A stretch of 64,000 bases of DNA from Proteles cristata cristata (Eukaryota > Chordata > Mammalia > Carnivora > Hyaenidae), in assembly GCA_017311185.1 (NCBI GenBank), contig JAESUZ010005169.1, forward strand, positions 2,234,501 through 2,298,500, given 5' to 3'. A model generated the notes under the pieces. That model was given only the letters and a program-made list of their open reading frames with translations, was not told the DNA's origin and searched no databases. Within the stretch, counting starts at the first letter, position 1; each line of letters starts with the position of its first letter. The position numbers were made by a program, and so were the translations under genes. Below are positions 23,312 to 33,950 of the stretch, one piece after another.

Positions 23312-23524
23312 TTGTCTCTACAAACTACAGCTCATGTACATATTTGGCCCACTACCTTTTTAATAAATAAAGTTTTATTGCAACATAGTCACATCGTTTG
23401 ATTTACATGTTATATATGGCTGCTTTCAGAATACAATGGCAGAGGAACTGCACCAGAGACTGTGTGGTCTGCAAAGTCAAATATTTACCATCTGGCTTTT
23501 TACAGAAAGTTTTTGCCAACCCTC
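23312..23524 (+). mobile_element. Charlie-type hAT MITE (MER58-like)
   Basis: The element reads AAACTACAGCTC, ATTTGGCCCACTACC, AAATAAAGTTTTATTGCAAC, TGGCTGCTTTC, then CATCTGGCTTTTTACAGAAA and GTTTTTGCCAACCCT. This is the order of a common short hAT element whose ends read GTCGGCAAACT. The family name is from memory. Related copies lie at 27791, 48606 and 62879. Confidence 0.75.
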
Positions 23525-24028
23525 AATACAAAATTTGCTAGCTCCTTATCAAAACAAACAAACAAAATAAAACAAAACAAAAATGATTCAGAAAGATCAC
23601 CACACATTTATGTTTCCCATAAAAGGTATTAGATAAAATAAATTTTGGAAAAACTCTGTAAAATATGGGATAAGGTGCAGGGATATTGGATAGCTGTAAT
23701 GTTATTATGAAACCTGTGTATATGGAAATTTTTGAAGAACAGGGGTGGCTGACAGTATCACATATACTTACTGTTGAAGCAAGTATATTGAGATAATGTG
23801 TGTAGAAATGCTTTGAAACCTGGAAGAAGCTAAACAAATTAATTGGGTTATCATTAGCCACAAGAAGACCATTAATTAGAGGAATAACTAGTTCACAGTG
23901 GAGTAACATATAATTTAGTTGTTAAATCATAGTGTGACAGTGGTTAATTTTACCTTTCCTTTTTATTAAAAATGGATTTTAGTCTGGCTGCTTTGATTTC
24001 AAGGGACTTGGAGCCAACCAAGCTAGTT
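23525..24028. other. Unassigned non-coding DNA
   Basis: A 123-codon minus-strand frame (23538-23909) lies here. Its composition (Phe, Ile, Ser-rich) follows the local AT content and no motif is visible. I regard it as a chance frame. Confidence 0.4.
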
Positions 24029-24168
24029 CAGTGATTCTCAACCTGTTTGCACATTAGAGTCACAAACTACCAGTACCCTTCTCACACCCCAGACCCATTA
24101 CATCAGGACCTCCTGATAATTCTCAAAAGCCTTCTAGACGCTTCTAATGTGCAACCAGGTTCAAGCAG
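24029..24168. mobile_element. MER5A/MER5B-type hAT MITE
   Basis: It starts CAGTGATTCTCAACCTG, with ACACCCCAGACCCATTACAT in the middle, and ends with TTCTAATGTGCAACCAGGTT. This is the layout of short Charlie-derived MITEs. The right inverted end is diverged. Confidence 0.6.
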
Positions 24169-24177
24169 TAGTAGCAC

Positions 24178-24178
<1 letters not shown>

Positions 24179-24211
<33 letters not shown>
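24179..24211. repeat. (AATC)n microsatellite
   Basis: Eight near-perfect TCAA/AATC units directly follow the MER5-type element. Confidence 0.95.
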
Positions 24212-24212
<1 letters not shown>

Positions 24213-24543
24213 CAACCTATATTTAGAGCAGATATGGAGGGTGGTGAATTTCATGGGAAGCTAAGAATAAGATTCATAGTGGTTGAAGATTCATGGAAAC
24301 TGGAACTAAGAAAGTTTCCACAAGAGTGTATATGCAACATAAATGTGACTGAGTCCCATCTCCCATGCCAGCTTTACAAAGCATGCTACTAACCAGTTTC
24401 TGCAGGTTTTGGTTCCTCCATACATTTTTTGTCAATGGTTTCCATTTTTCACAGGCCTCTGGCATCATTCCTCCCTATGGTGATATTTCACAATAACATT
24501 TTTAAAAAATTTTCTCATCCCTAATTCCTTCAGTTTACTTATT
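24212..24543. other. Unassigned non-coding DNA
   Basis: Nothing recognised apart from two small overlapping frames on opposite strands with no visible family. Confidence 0.4.
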
Positions 24544-24558
24544 AAAAATAACCAATGA

Positions 24559-24781
24559 GGGGCGCCTGGGTGGCTTAGTCGGTTAAGCGTCCGACTTTCG
24601 CTTAGGTCATGATCTCGCGGTTCGTGGGTTCGAGCCCCGCGTCGGGCTCTGTGCTGACTGCCAGCTCAGAGCCTGGGGCCTGTTTCAGTCTGTGACTCCC
24701 TCTCTCTCTGACCCTCCCCTGTTCACGCTGTCTCTCTCTCTCTCCTAGAAATAAATAAAACATAAAAAAAAAAATTAAAAA
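24559..24781 (+). mobile_element. Young full-length SINEC_Fc
   Basis: The head is GGGGCGCCTGGGTGGC, box A TGGCTTAGTCGG and box B GGTTCGAGCCCC, all intact. The body is CTGACTGCCAGCTCAGAGCC and the tail CTAGAAATAAATAAAAC. A perfect 15-bp TSD (AAAAATAACCAATGA) lies at 24544-24558 and 24782-24796. Confidence 0.97.
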
Positions 24782-25089
24782 AAAAATAACCAATGAAAAA
24801 TCTCAAGGAAATATAGTATATTTGAACCTGTTCATATATCATGGCAAATGGTAGATCATAGATGAGCGGTTGTTAGTTATTGGGCATTGTTTTTAATTGT
24901 CTGTTATTGATCATGTAACATGTGTTTCTGGCTAATAGGGAATAAATCAAAAAGTGCTAGGGTCAGCCAACAGTACGTGAATAGGTGTTCAACATCTCTA
25001 ATCATCAGGATATATAAATCAAAACCACAATGAGATATCACCTCAATCCTGTTGGAATGGCTATTGTCAAAAAGACAAGAAACAATGGT

Positions 25090-25123
25090 GCACACACACA
25101 CACGCACACACACACACACTCAC
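25090..25123. repeat. (CA)n microsatellite inside L1
   Basis: An imperfect CA run with one G interruption occupies the internal deletion junction of the L1. Confidence 0.93.
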
Positions 25124-25274
25124 AAGTATATAGATATACATGGACAATGGAATATTATTCAGCTATAAAAAATGGAAATTGTGCCATTTACAACAACACG
25201 GAGGGCATTATGCTCAGTGAAATATGTCAGACAGGGAAAGATAAATACAAATATGACTGCACTTACATGAACAT

Positions 25275-25521
25275 TCTTTTTTTTTTTATGTTTTATTTAT
25301 TTCTGAAAGAGAGACAGCATGAGCAGGGGAGTGTCAGAGAGAGAGGGAGACACAGAATCTGAGACCGGCTCCACTCTCTGAGCTAGCTGTCAGCACAGAG
25401 CCCAACGCGGGGCTCAAACCCACCACGGGGCTCCAACCCACCATGGGGCTCGAACCCACGAACTGCGAGATCATGACCTGAGCCGAAGTCAGACACTTAA
25501 CTGAGCCACCCAGGTGCCCCA
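25275..25521 (-). mobile_element. Carnivore SINE nested in L1, triplicated B-box region
   Basis: In reverse this is a complete tRNA-Lys SINE ending in GCCACCCAGGTGCCCC. Within it, positions 25409-25462 hold three tandem 18-bp units, each starting GGGGCTC(A/C/G)AACCCAC. The normal element has one. The unit spans the complement of the RNA polymerase III B box. Only the unit nearest the head keeps the canonical GGTTCGAGCC. The others read GGTTGGAGCC and GGTTTGAGCC. The TSD is not clear. Confidence 0.92.
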
Positions 25522-25897
25522 ATTCTAAAATAAAACAAAATAAAAACCAAACCCATAGATGTGGAGAACAGATTAGTGGTTTCCAGAGGTAGGGGAAAGG
25601 TGGTGGAAATGGGTCAAGTGAGTCAAAAGTTATAAACTTCCAGTTATAAAATAAACAAGTCCTGGGAATTTAATATAGAATATGGTGACTAAGGTTAATA
25701 ATACTCTATTTTGTAGTTTAAAGTCACTGAGAGTACATCTTAAAAGTCCTTAGCACAAGAAAAAAATGTAATTATGTGTGGTGATGGTTATTAACCATCA
25801 TTAGACACAGAATCTAAACAGTCAGTTAAAATGGTGATAATTTTGCCAAATATAAACTAATGTTATAACTCAGTTATATCTCAAGAAAAGAAGTGCT

Positions 25898-26089
25898 GAG
25901 ACTAGAGTGAAGCCAGTTCACATTAGTTCTAGCTCATGCCTACCACAACCACGTCTGTGGTGACTGAGTTTTCCATAGGGGATAGAAGAGGAGGAGAGGC
26001 AGAGCCATTGTATCATCAGTAATGCATGAGACTTTAGTATCCTAGGTAGTTTCAATTATTCTTCCCCCTTCTTCTCTCATCTGCCTTTC
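25898..26089. other. Unassigned non-coding DNA
   Basis: Short spacer between L1 and SINE; nothing recognised. Confidence 0.4.
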
Positions 26090-26099
26090 CTTCTTTTCT

Positions 26100-26343
26100 T
26101 AACTTATTTTATTTATTTATTTGTTTATTTATTTATTTATTTCTGAGAGAGAGAGAGAGAGAGAGAGAGAGAACAGAGGAGGGTCAGAGAGAGAGGGAGA
26201 CACAGAATCTAAACAGGCTCCAGGGTCTGAGCTGGCTGTCAGCACAGAGCCTGACACGGGGCTCGAACCCACAAACCTTGAGATCATGACCTGAGCCCAA
26301 GTCAGAAGCTTAACTGACTGAGCTACCCAGGCGCCCCTCCTTA
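26100..26343 (-). mobile_element. Carnivore tRNA-Lys SINE, minus strand, recent-looking
   Basis: A long (TTTA)n tail complement, expanded (GA)n, the body with GAGCTGGCTGTCAGCACAG and the head complement CTACCCAGGCGCCCC are present. A 10-bp TSD (CTTCTTTTCT) lies at 26090-26099 and 26344-26353. The pyrimidine-rich flank makes that TSD only moderately strong. Confidence 0.92.
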
Positions 26344-26463
26344 CTTCTTTTCTATTTCCTTCCTCATTCTGTATTTTCTCTCCCCTACTTTTATCCCTTC
26401 TTCCTCTTCCATTTTCTTTTGTTCTCTCTAAACAAACAACACCCTGTAATTATATTAGTTTTT

Positions 26464-26557
26464 TATAATGTTTAATGTTTATTTGAGAGACAGAGAGATT
26501 GAGAGAGAGAGCGAGAGCGAGAGAGAGCGAGAGAGAGAGACAGAGAGAGAGAGAGCG

Positions 26558-26591
<34 letters not shown>

Positions 26592-26696
26592 AGCAGGGGA
26601 GATGCAGAATCCGAAGCAGGCTAGTAGCACATAGCCTGAAACAGGGCTTGAACTCGCGAACTGGAAGATTATGACCTGATCCAAAATCAGGCACTT
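26464..26696 (-). mobile_element. Carnivore SINE, head missing, GA array expanded, minus strand
   Basis: The tail complement AATGTTTATTTGAGAGACAG is followed by a long purine-rich array (26484-26588), a shortened body and GAACTCGCGAACTGG. The match stops at AAAATCAGGCAC, where a T run begins, so the first ~35 bases of the tRNA-like head are absent. No TSD was identified. Confidence 0.85.
26484..26588. repeat. (GA)n array with GAGC interruptions
   Basis: About 105 bases of GAGA units are broken by CGAG and CAGA units, much longer than the GA segment of sibling SINEs. Frames through it give Arg/Glu-repeat or Ser/Leu-repeat peptides and are not genes. Confidence 0.93.
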
Positions 26697-27790
26697 TTTT
26701 TTTCCATTGAATACCTATAAATATTTAGGAATGAAAACTTTCTGATTCAGTTGAAATAACCATTTTCTAAGCAATTTTTGTAAATTTCTTGATTACTTAG
26801 GCCAGTCAAAGAGCTGTCCTTTTGAAAACAAAAATCCTTTTCTTACCCCACTAAACTTTGTCAGTCTTTTTTTTTTTTAATCTGCTAAACTTGGCAATGC
26901 TTTCCAGATCTGTAGCTAAATTTATTCTTTTATACATAGTTATTTAGCATACTTGAATCAAGGGAACTAGACTATCATCCTAAAACAATGTACTTCAAAA
27001 TAAATATATTGTGTTTGTCTCAATTTTTTATTTCCTGACAAATGTCTTGGGATTTGGAAGACCATTTGTCTTGTAGTAATAAACCATTATCTTGTCACAG
27101 TGGATAATTCCTTCTGTAGAGTTGTCTAAATATTCCCAAGTCTTTTTCTTTACTTTGCTTTTTTTTTTTTTTTTCACTTGGGTAACTTCGGCACTTTGAT
27201 ATTAAAATGAAATAGCAAGAAACTAAACATTATGGCTCATGTTTTGGCCTGGAATCAACAAAAGCTCTGCAAGTGAGGTGCCAGTTCCTCCTCAATCATT
27301 TGGAACACATTCCATACGCCTGACCAGAATAATTCCTTTAGAATCAAGACACTGGCAAGAGACTCAATCATTTTGTTTCCTTTTCAAATGAGTTACATGG
27401 GATTTCTTAAACCTGAACAACATTCTTCTTATTTATGGGCATGGTCTATACCAAGTGATTAACCCACACAGGGTAGCAGTACAGCAGGCAGTCACACAGG
27501 ATAATACCTTTTTGCCCAGTGATCTGTATCTGTCCCCTATTGGGAAAAGTGAAAGATGAAACAAAAGATATTTTGCCATACCTTAAAGTCACTTTCATAT
27601 TAAAGGTATCTTTTTCTGCCTCATACAGTTCTGTTATACTCCAGATCATATATCCAATTCTTCCCAAGAACCCCAGACTTGATATTTCCAATAGATTGCC
27701 AAACAGACATCTCAAAGAATAACACGACTCAAAGTAAACTTCTTTGTTTTGTTTGGTCATTTTTGAGAGGCAGGGTAAAGTAACAGCCAA
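26697..27790. other. Unassigned non-coding DNA
   Basis: It contains a T16-type run (about 27160-27175) and a 114-codon minus-strand frame (27446-27790) that overlaps a 67-codon plus-strand frame. I recognise no domain in either. Nothing else is seen. Confidence 0.4.
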
Positions 27791-27905
27791 GAGCAGAGCT
27801 TGGTAAACTCTGGGCCCTCAGCCCAATATAGCCCTCTGTGTAGAACACTTGAGCTAAGAGTGTTTTCTACAAATACGTATTTGCAATCATTATGATGATA
27901 GGGAA
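27791..27905 (+). mobile_element. Charlie-type hAT fragment (MER58-like)
   Basis: It reads GCTTGGTAAACTCTGGGCCC, CAGCCCAATATAGCCC and GAGCTAAGAGTGTTTTCTAC, matching the left end and early interior of the same hAT group as the element at 23312. It is truncated on the right. Confidence 0.6.
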
Positions 27906-28489
27906 CACTGGAATCAATTTCTCTGAACTACATCTTGGTTTGACCATATCATCTAAAACCAGTCATGCAGTCTCTTGATGTCTGAACTTCGTTACAGCAT
28001 GCATCCTTAAGAAAAAATAAAGTCTATGATGGCATATGCTTAAATATTAATTGTAGTTTCTTGTGAAAATTTAGTGATGACTTTTTTCTTTTTTTCTACA
28101 TGATATTTTGGGGTAAAGGGCACTGTCAGAAGTGTCTGTGGTAGAGATATAATTATTTTATAACCTAAAGATGCTACTGAAATCATCAGGCAGTAAATGA
28201 GTTTACAGATTAAATGTCCTTGAAGAATGTGGATTAACATCTTGGGAAAGTGATTTAGGTAAACATATCTTTGGGATTTTAAAAAATATCAGTTTAATGA
28301 AACATACCTGTATATTTTATTTATAGCAAAGATGATCCAAATCTTTTAGGAAGATCATGTGTGAAAACATATGATTATAGTAGATCAATTAATAGTTATT
28401 TTAAATTCATGGCAAAATAAAGAAAGTCCAGTGTTAAGGAAAGGGAATACGTATGAATAGGTATGTATGGTATATATACCATTATAATG
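27906..28489. other. Unassigned AT-rich DNA
   Basis: Nothing recognised. Confidence 0.45.
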
Positions 28490-28720
28490 CTAAACGGTTC
28501 TAGATCTGGACTTTGTAATTCAAATCTGGCTTCTGTCATTTAACAGCTCTTATCTTGGATAACAGTAATTTATCTAAGTTTCAGTTTACTTTCCCCCCCA
28601 AATCAGGGAAAATACAGTATTTTCTTAATAGGGGTGTTTTGAAAACTAAGTAAGATAATTCATGGAGAGATTTTAGCACAATACCTGGCATATTAATAGT
28701 ATGAATGTTTAGTAAATTAT
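28490..28720 (+). mobile_element. MIR element
   Basis: It shows TTCAAATCTGGCTTCTGTCA, a TTATCTAAGTTTCAGTTTAC segment, GTTTTGAAAACTAAGTAAGA and ACAATACCTGGCATATTAAT in MIR order. Confidence 0.75.
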
Positions 28721-28844
28721 ATAAATTTATTGTATGTATACACATAGAATTTGTCTCTGCTTTCCAATGTAAGTGCAAAATAGTAGATGATAAAATTACA
28801 TCATTTAGGAGCAACCAGTAATTTACTAGAAAATTATAAAGAGC

Positions 28845-29270
28845 ATTATCACATGGAGTCAAAACTATCAACTCAAGTCCTACTTTTACACTTCCTTGAT
28901 TTATTACTTTGGAGACTTCATTAGATTTCTCTTATCTTAATTTATTTACATCTATAAAATGAATGCATGCTAGGTATCCTTCCTTTTTTTTTTTTTTTTT
29001 TTTTAGAGAGAGAGAGCATGTGCATGAGTGGGGAGGGCAGAGGGAGAGGGAGTGAGAGAACCTTAAGCAGGCTCTATGCTCAGCATGAAGCCCAATGCAG
29101 GGCTCTAACATGACTGGGAGATCATGACCTGAGCTGAAATCAAGAGTCTGGTGCTTACAGACTGAGTCACACAGGTGCTCCTAGTTGTTCTTCTATCACA
29201 ATGTCATAGTGAGAAGCAAATTAGATAATGCAATATCCTTTAGATTATTAATAGTAGCAGCAATTTTAAT
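28845..29270 (+). mobile_element. MIR element split by a SINE
   Basis: The left part carries TCAACTCAAGTCCTACTTTT, CACTTCCTTGATTTATTACT and ACATCTATAAAATGAATGC. After the SINE the sequence resumes with CATAGTGAGAAGCAAATTAG and ATAATGCAATATCC, the expected continuation of a MIR. Confidence 0.65.
28983..29182 (-). mobile_element. Older carnivore tRNA-Lys SINE nested in MIR, minus strand
   Basis: A T20 tail complement, AGAGAGAGAGAGCATG, AGCAGGCTCTATGCTCAGCA and the decayed head complement GTCACACAGGTGCTCC are visible. The CTCAGCATGAAGCCC-type body differs from the felid young form. A diverged TSD (CTAGGTATCCTTC / CTAGTTGTTCTTC) is possible. Confidence 0.85.
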
Positions 29271-31404
29271 TATCATGATTATTCTTGGTAAATCTTTAAA
29301 GTGACTACATACTGTTAAGATCAGTAATCCAAATGTTAAGTCCAGCGTATTAAGGTTACCCTCATCTGTTCTTTAATTTACTCTGGTCTATTAGAATCTA
29401 AAAAAAAAAAAAAAAAAAGTGGTCTTCAAAGTGAAAATAATAAACCTGCTGAGATTATGAGACCCAACACATTAATTGCTTTTTCACTTAATGTTATGCA
29501 GAACCTTTCAGGGTGAGATCAATTCTGCTTTAGGCGGGTCTACTATATCAGTCTGAGGATTTATGACAAACTTTCTAATCCCTCTAGGAACAGAGTTCAG
29601 CATGGGGACCAGATGGGCATGATTAACCCTGCTTTGTTTACAGCACAGCTAATTCTCAGATTAGTATAAAACCAACTCTCAAACATGATTTCCCATTATC
29701 TACCATTTTAATGATTTACCACAAAACTCCTATCCCTTAAATTCTATGAAACCGTGATTCACTAGTGTGAACAATCATGAATTAATTGAACTATGTTTTT
29801 CCTCGTTATTCATATCCAAACTAGTCACTCTGTGTTATCATCATTGCCTAATGGATAAATTGAATCCGAGTTGACTTTCAAAGTCATCTACAGAGTGCTT
29901 AATAGTTGATAGCTGTTAATGAGCCAATTAAACAAAATATTTTATGCAGGCTCCCTTAGAATGTATAAAGCACAGTGACCTTATAAAGCATGGTTAATGA
30001 AAATAGCTAATATTCCATGATATGCCTGTAAAACATGTGTGAGGGTCACAGGGAGGCAAGAGGGAGTCCAATACATTTGTGTCATTGGTCAGTTTTGGCT
30101 TGAACTGCCCTTGGAGAAGAGCTACTTATTTTTGTCCTGCATAACATTCTTAATGTTTACATTGTTAGCCATACCTCCAATATGGTAAAATCCTGTTTGT
30201 ATTAGACAATTCCAAAATCTAAACAAAATGGAAACATTAGTTTTGAGTTTAATTTACCTTCTAAACGAGCTTAATCAAAAAGCACATGACAAGTAGAAAT
30301 GTAGATGAGAATTTCTCCATTTAAAATACTTGAGATTTACATAACAGAATGTTGTTCTCTGCAGAGAAATGATAAAACTCAAGATTTGAAGAGAGAAACT
30401 AATACTTGCAACTTAATGCAATTAATTTAGAGATAACTAATAATTTTAATCTTATATAAACTGACAATTTTTTACGGGTATTCCTATTAAACAAGGCACT
30501 ATCTGGAAAATAACTTGGTTCTTCTGACTACTCAATGTGTATGTGATATGCTCATATTTTAAAAACCAGGGGATAGGGACAGGACTCAGACTGTAACTCA
30601 TTTATTCTCTTTCCTCTCTCCTTTCTCTTTGTTTCTCTTTTTCTATCTGTCTTTCTCTCTACAACACAGATAAGTCTTGGATTTTTTATGATGTCTTGTT
30701 GCCTCCAATAACGTGTAGCTGGGGCAGGTGGCTTACAGATCTTCAAAGCTTAATCACTCTTCAGCACTCCATGATGTTGGCCCAAGATACGATGTTCTGC
30801 AACACAGATGTAAGAAGGTAGAGGTGAGCCCTAATTGTCGGTGTGAATTTTGAGGGCTCTGACATTCTGGTAATTTTTTCTTCTGTGTTTAGTTCCTCTT
30901 GTCCTTTTTATGGTAGCATAACCTGCTGGTCATCATTGTGTTCACAATTTAAATCATAGTAAGATATCCAAAGACTTGTTTTACATCTGTTGAGTTCATT
31001 CTATTTAGAACAATGTAATGGTGCCTCTTTAGCCTTGTGCGTTTGCTAACTTTAGGGCCATTATGTCATATGCTTCTACATTTCTACCAAATTACATGTA
31101 CAATTACTGTTCTGGGAAGGAAAAATATAAAACAAGAAAATAGTGCCTTATATTTTTAATAATTGTTTTGTCAACAGAAGATCTGTGTATATTCTCTTCC
31201 AAATTATACTTTCTTCTCCAAAAGACTTTAGAGGATACAACTAAACATAAGGGGCAAATGTCATTCAAGTTCAAAATCAAAGCCACCTACTTTATATCAT
31301 CTTGAAGTATTACATTAAAAATTGTCCATCATTTTTGGTAAAAATTTAACTTAAGTGGAGTTTGGAAAAACTCTATTTCAATTACTGCCCATAATGTGAA
31401 ATGC
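29271..31404. other. Unassigned non-coding DNA
   Basis: Over 2 kb with no recognised transposon. It contains an A18 run (29401-29418) and a pyrimidine-rich patch (about 30600-30662) that is not a SINE, because no head or tail accompanies it. A 64-codon frame at 30552-30746 is compositional. Confidence 0.45.
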
Positions 31405-31561
31405 TGTATTTATTTGCTTGTTTGTTTGTTTTGTTTTTTAAAGTAGGCTCCACATCCAGGATGGAGCCCAAGGGGGTACTTGAACTCTTGACCCTGAGAT
31501 CAAGACCTAAGTTGAGATCAAGAGTCAGATGCTTAACCAGCTGAGCCACCCTGATGCCCAA
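31405..31561 (-). mobile_element. Short-type carnivore SINE (older subfamily), minus strand
   Basis: The tail complement (TTTG)n/TTTT is followed directly by AAAGTAGGCTCCACATCC, then GAACTCTTGACCCTGAGATC and the head complement GAGCCACCCTGATGCCC. The long CT-rich segment of the other copies is absent, which marks a distinct short subfamily. Confidence 0.88.
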
Positions 31562-32216
31562 CAAATGTTTATTATAATAAACTAAGAATTCTGAATTTAT
31601 AACATGTTTAATGTTTCCTCTTTGTGTTCTCCCCAATCCAATCAACTCCATTCTACAGTTACTGGAAATCTAGCACATGTCCCTAAAATAAAGATTATTG
31701 ATAGCATGGATTATTTTTCTGCGGGAGACTAAAGCTATCTGGGGAAACAGATTGTAAAGTAAGAGTGACAGGGAACATTAAGCTGTGTGTGTGTGTGTAT
31801 GTGTGTGTGTGTGCACGTGCGCATGCACACGTGTGAGTGTATATGTGCATACATGTGCATATTTACAGCATGACTTTTAAGGAACATTATAAGTTGTTTC
31901 TTTCTTTAATGTACTCATGAAATGTGGAAATGTAATTCAAAAGAAATACATTAGGAAAATAGTTAACATTTTTATCTCAAAATTGATTCAGCTTTGGTTA
32001 AAAAAATGTCTGGGGAAATTCTAATTTTATCCAACAAGTACTCCCACCCTAGAAAATACTGCATAAGCTTAAGAAAGTGGTAACTAATATAATGTGTTCC
32101 AACAGTATGATTATGTATTATTTAAAATAGGTCTTCAGTGGGAGACCTCATAATTGCCCCATTTTCTGCAGTATATAAAGTAGAAATAAAGCATTCAGGA
32201 CTACAGAGGAAGCTAT
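31562..32216. other. Unassigned DNA containing an alternating tract
   Basis: Apart from the GT/GC tract at 31784-31862, listed separately, nothing is recognised. Confidence 0.45.
31784..31862. repeat. 79-base alternating purine-pyrimidine tract
   Basis: TG units pass into GTGCACGTGCGCATGCAC and then into TGTATATGTGCATACATG. The alternation is broken only once (at GAG, near 31835). The middle CACGTGCGCATGC is self-complementary over short stretches. Confidence 0.93.
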
Positions 32217-32229
32217 GAAAGGGTATCTT

Positions 32230-32436
32230 TTTTAAAAAATTATTTATTTTGAGAGAGGAAGAGAGAGTGTGAGTGGGGGAGAGGCAGAGAGGGAGGGAGA
32301 GAGAGAAGCCCAAACAGGCTCTGAGCTCTCAGTGCAGAGTCTGACTCAGGGCTTGATCCCATGAACCATGAGATCATGACCTGAGTTGAAATTAAGAGCT
32401 GGATGCTTAACTGACTAAGCCACCAGGCACTCCCAA
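32230..32436 (-). mobile_element. Carnivore tRNA-Lys SINE, minus strand
   Basis: The tail complement TTATTTATTTTGAGAGAGG is followed by a GA-rich segment, the body with GAGCTCTCAGTGCAGAG and the head complement CTAAGCCACCAGGCACTCCC. A 13-bp TSD with two mismatches lies at 32217-32229 and 32437-32449. Confidence 0.92.
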
Positions 32437-32449
32437 GAAGGGGTGTCTT

Positions 32450-33089
32450 AATAACTTAATTTCAAAGTAGAGTTCAACTCCCCTTCACTGAGAGTTTTAG
32501 GTAAATTGTGACAGAAGACAGAGATATAAATCCTTTGAAAGGTACCTGCCAAAAATAATTTCAGAGAGCAAAGTCAGCCACATTTTTCAGGCCACTGATG
32601 TGCATACTTTAGAGAACAAACCATCTTATCTTCAAACATGGTTATGCTTGGTCACTGGAGTCAGAAGTGTATTGTTCAGTACATTTCTCCCACAAGATGA
32701 ATGGCATCTTAGATTTGCTTGATGCTTTTTCTTCATAATTCTCTAAGGAGTATATGCCCATAAAACTTCTAGCACTGGGGGGACAAAATCTGTCATAGAT
32801 GGAGGGAACTTTTGAATACTGTATCTGGGCTGTGCTTTCTTGACACTTCCCCTCACCTTTTCAGACTGGCAGATTTAACCCACTCTTGAAGAACCTAAGA
32901 CATCACCAATATTCTGAAGCCATTTAAGCACAAATAGTCCCAAGATATTCTATGGTCTGATAAAACTTTATAATTAATATTAATTAATGTAATGACACCA
33001 TTTGCACTGTATTGTGGTTCATTCAACACATATTGATTTAACACTCACAATAATAATTCATAATGTTCATATTTTATTGAAAAACTCTG
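32450..33089. other. Unassigned non-coding DNA
   Basis: Nothing recognised. Confidence 0.45.
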
Positions 33090-33250
33090 TGTCCAGTATT
33101 ACAGTGGGAGATTTTTAGCATTGTTTCTTTTAATTCTCATCAAAATCCTTTCAAGTATTTTTTTCCCCATTCAAACAGAAACTTAACTATTATTTACCAA
33201 CTACGAATGAAGTGGCAGAATTGATTTCTAAACAAATCTGCTGGAATTAA
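33090..33250 (-). mobile_element. MIR element, minus strand
   Basis: In reverse orientation it shows TTTTAATTCTCATCAAAATC, TTCCCCATTCAAACAGAAAC and GAAGTGGCAGAATTGATTTC, which is the MIR antisense order. Confidence 0.7.
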
Positions 33251-33454
33251 ATCCATAAATTTTTCCCCATCTTTTTATTACTTCTTAATGATAACCAGAA
33301 ATTGCAGAGATAAGACAGTCCTTGTCTCCAGAGAACTCACATGGTAATAATGGAGATTAACTATGAAAACCATATTTAAAATACAGTGTACAATTACTGT
33401 GTGTCCTGTTCTTTTTTGGCCTTCTTTTAAATTGAGTTTTACAGCATCTTATCT

Positions 33455-33505
33455 TTCCCATAGAGGATGCTAAATACATGTTTGTTGAATGAGTGAATAA
33501 ATACT
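33455..33505 (+). mobile_element. MIR or L2 3'-terminal fragment
   Basis: GATGCTAAATACATGTTTGT followed by TGAATGAGTGAATAAATA resembles the shared 3' end of L2 and MIR. Confidence 0.55.
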
Positions 33506-33889
33506 ACTATATGCTACTAAATCACATTTTGTAACAACGTAGTCTGACAGAATAACATTCTGGATTACATGAAATGAAACTGAATATAATACTGGGAAAA
33601 TCCTGGGGCTTTGATTCAGGGGAAACATACTTAGTAGCAAAAAGTGGGTGGAGTGGGGGGATATAACACAGAAACAAAGCATTTGGCTAAAATTCAGTGA
33701 ATTCCTGGACCAAAGCTAAGAACTTCTGTTAACCTTATCATTTGATTTTCTTCCCATTTGATAAAGAATGGAATTTATTCCCAACTCACCTATCAACCAT
33801 TTGCATGGTTGACACAAACCCTGAGACTCACTGTACATTGGTAAAAAGAAAATTGATGCCAACTTTATGTATAAGTTAAACATAAGTAG

Positions 33890-33950
33890 AAAATACTAAC
33901 TATAACTCCAGGCACATAGTTGGTGCTTTATAAATGTTTGTTTATGTAAA
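33890..33950 (+). mobile_element. MIR or L2 3'-terminal fragment
   Basis: CAGGCACATAGTTGGTGC followed by TTTATAAATGTTTGTTTATG matches the conserved 3' end that MIR shares with L2. Confidence 0.6.

Larger units (their letters stand above)
24959..25890 (+). mobile_element. Old L1 3' end, internally deleted, split by a SINE
   Basis: The left part (to about 25088) has GGTGTTCAACATCTCTAATC and AAAACCACAATGAGATATCA from the end of the L1 unit. After a CA repeat it resumes near the 3' end with CAATGGAATATTATTCAGC and TGCTCAGTGAAATATGTCAG. Beyond the SINE it continues with AACTTCCAGTTATAAAATAA and TGTGTGGTGATGG to the end. A 7-bp TSD candidate (AAGTGCT) lies at 24952-24958 and 25891-25897. Roughly 300 bases of the usual 3' region are missing where the CA repeat sits. 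Confidence 0.85.

Noticed and set aside
23538..23909. 123-codon minus-strand frame
   Set aside because: AT-driven composition, no motif, no neighbouring gene structure. Compatible with chance in 64 kb.
24179..24211. Short regular repeats as a possible CRISPR array
   Set aside because: A four-base unit without spacers in a mammalian genome is a microsatellite.
27446..27790. 114-codon minus-strand frame overlapped by a 67-codon plus-strand frame
   Set aside because: No recognisable family. Overlapping frames on both strands suggest a stop-poor patch. Would need conservation to revive.
30600..30662. Pyrimidine-rich patch as SINE CT segment
   Set aside because: No SINE head, body or tail on either side.
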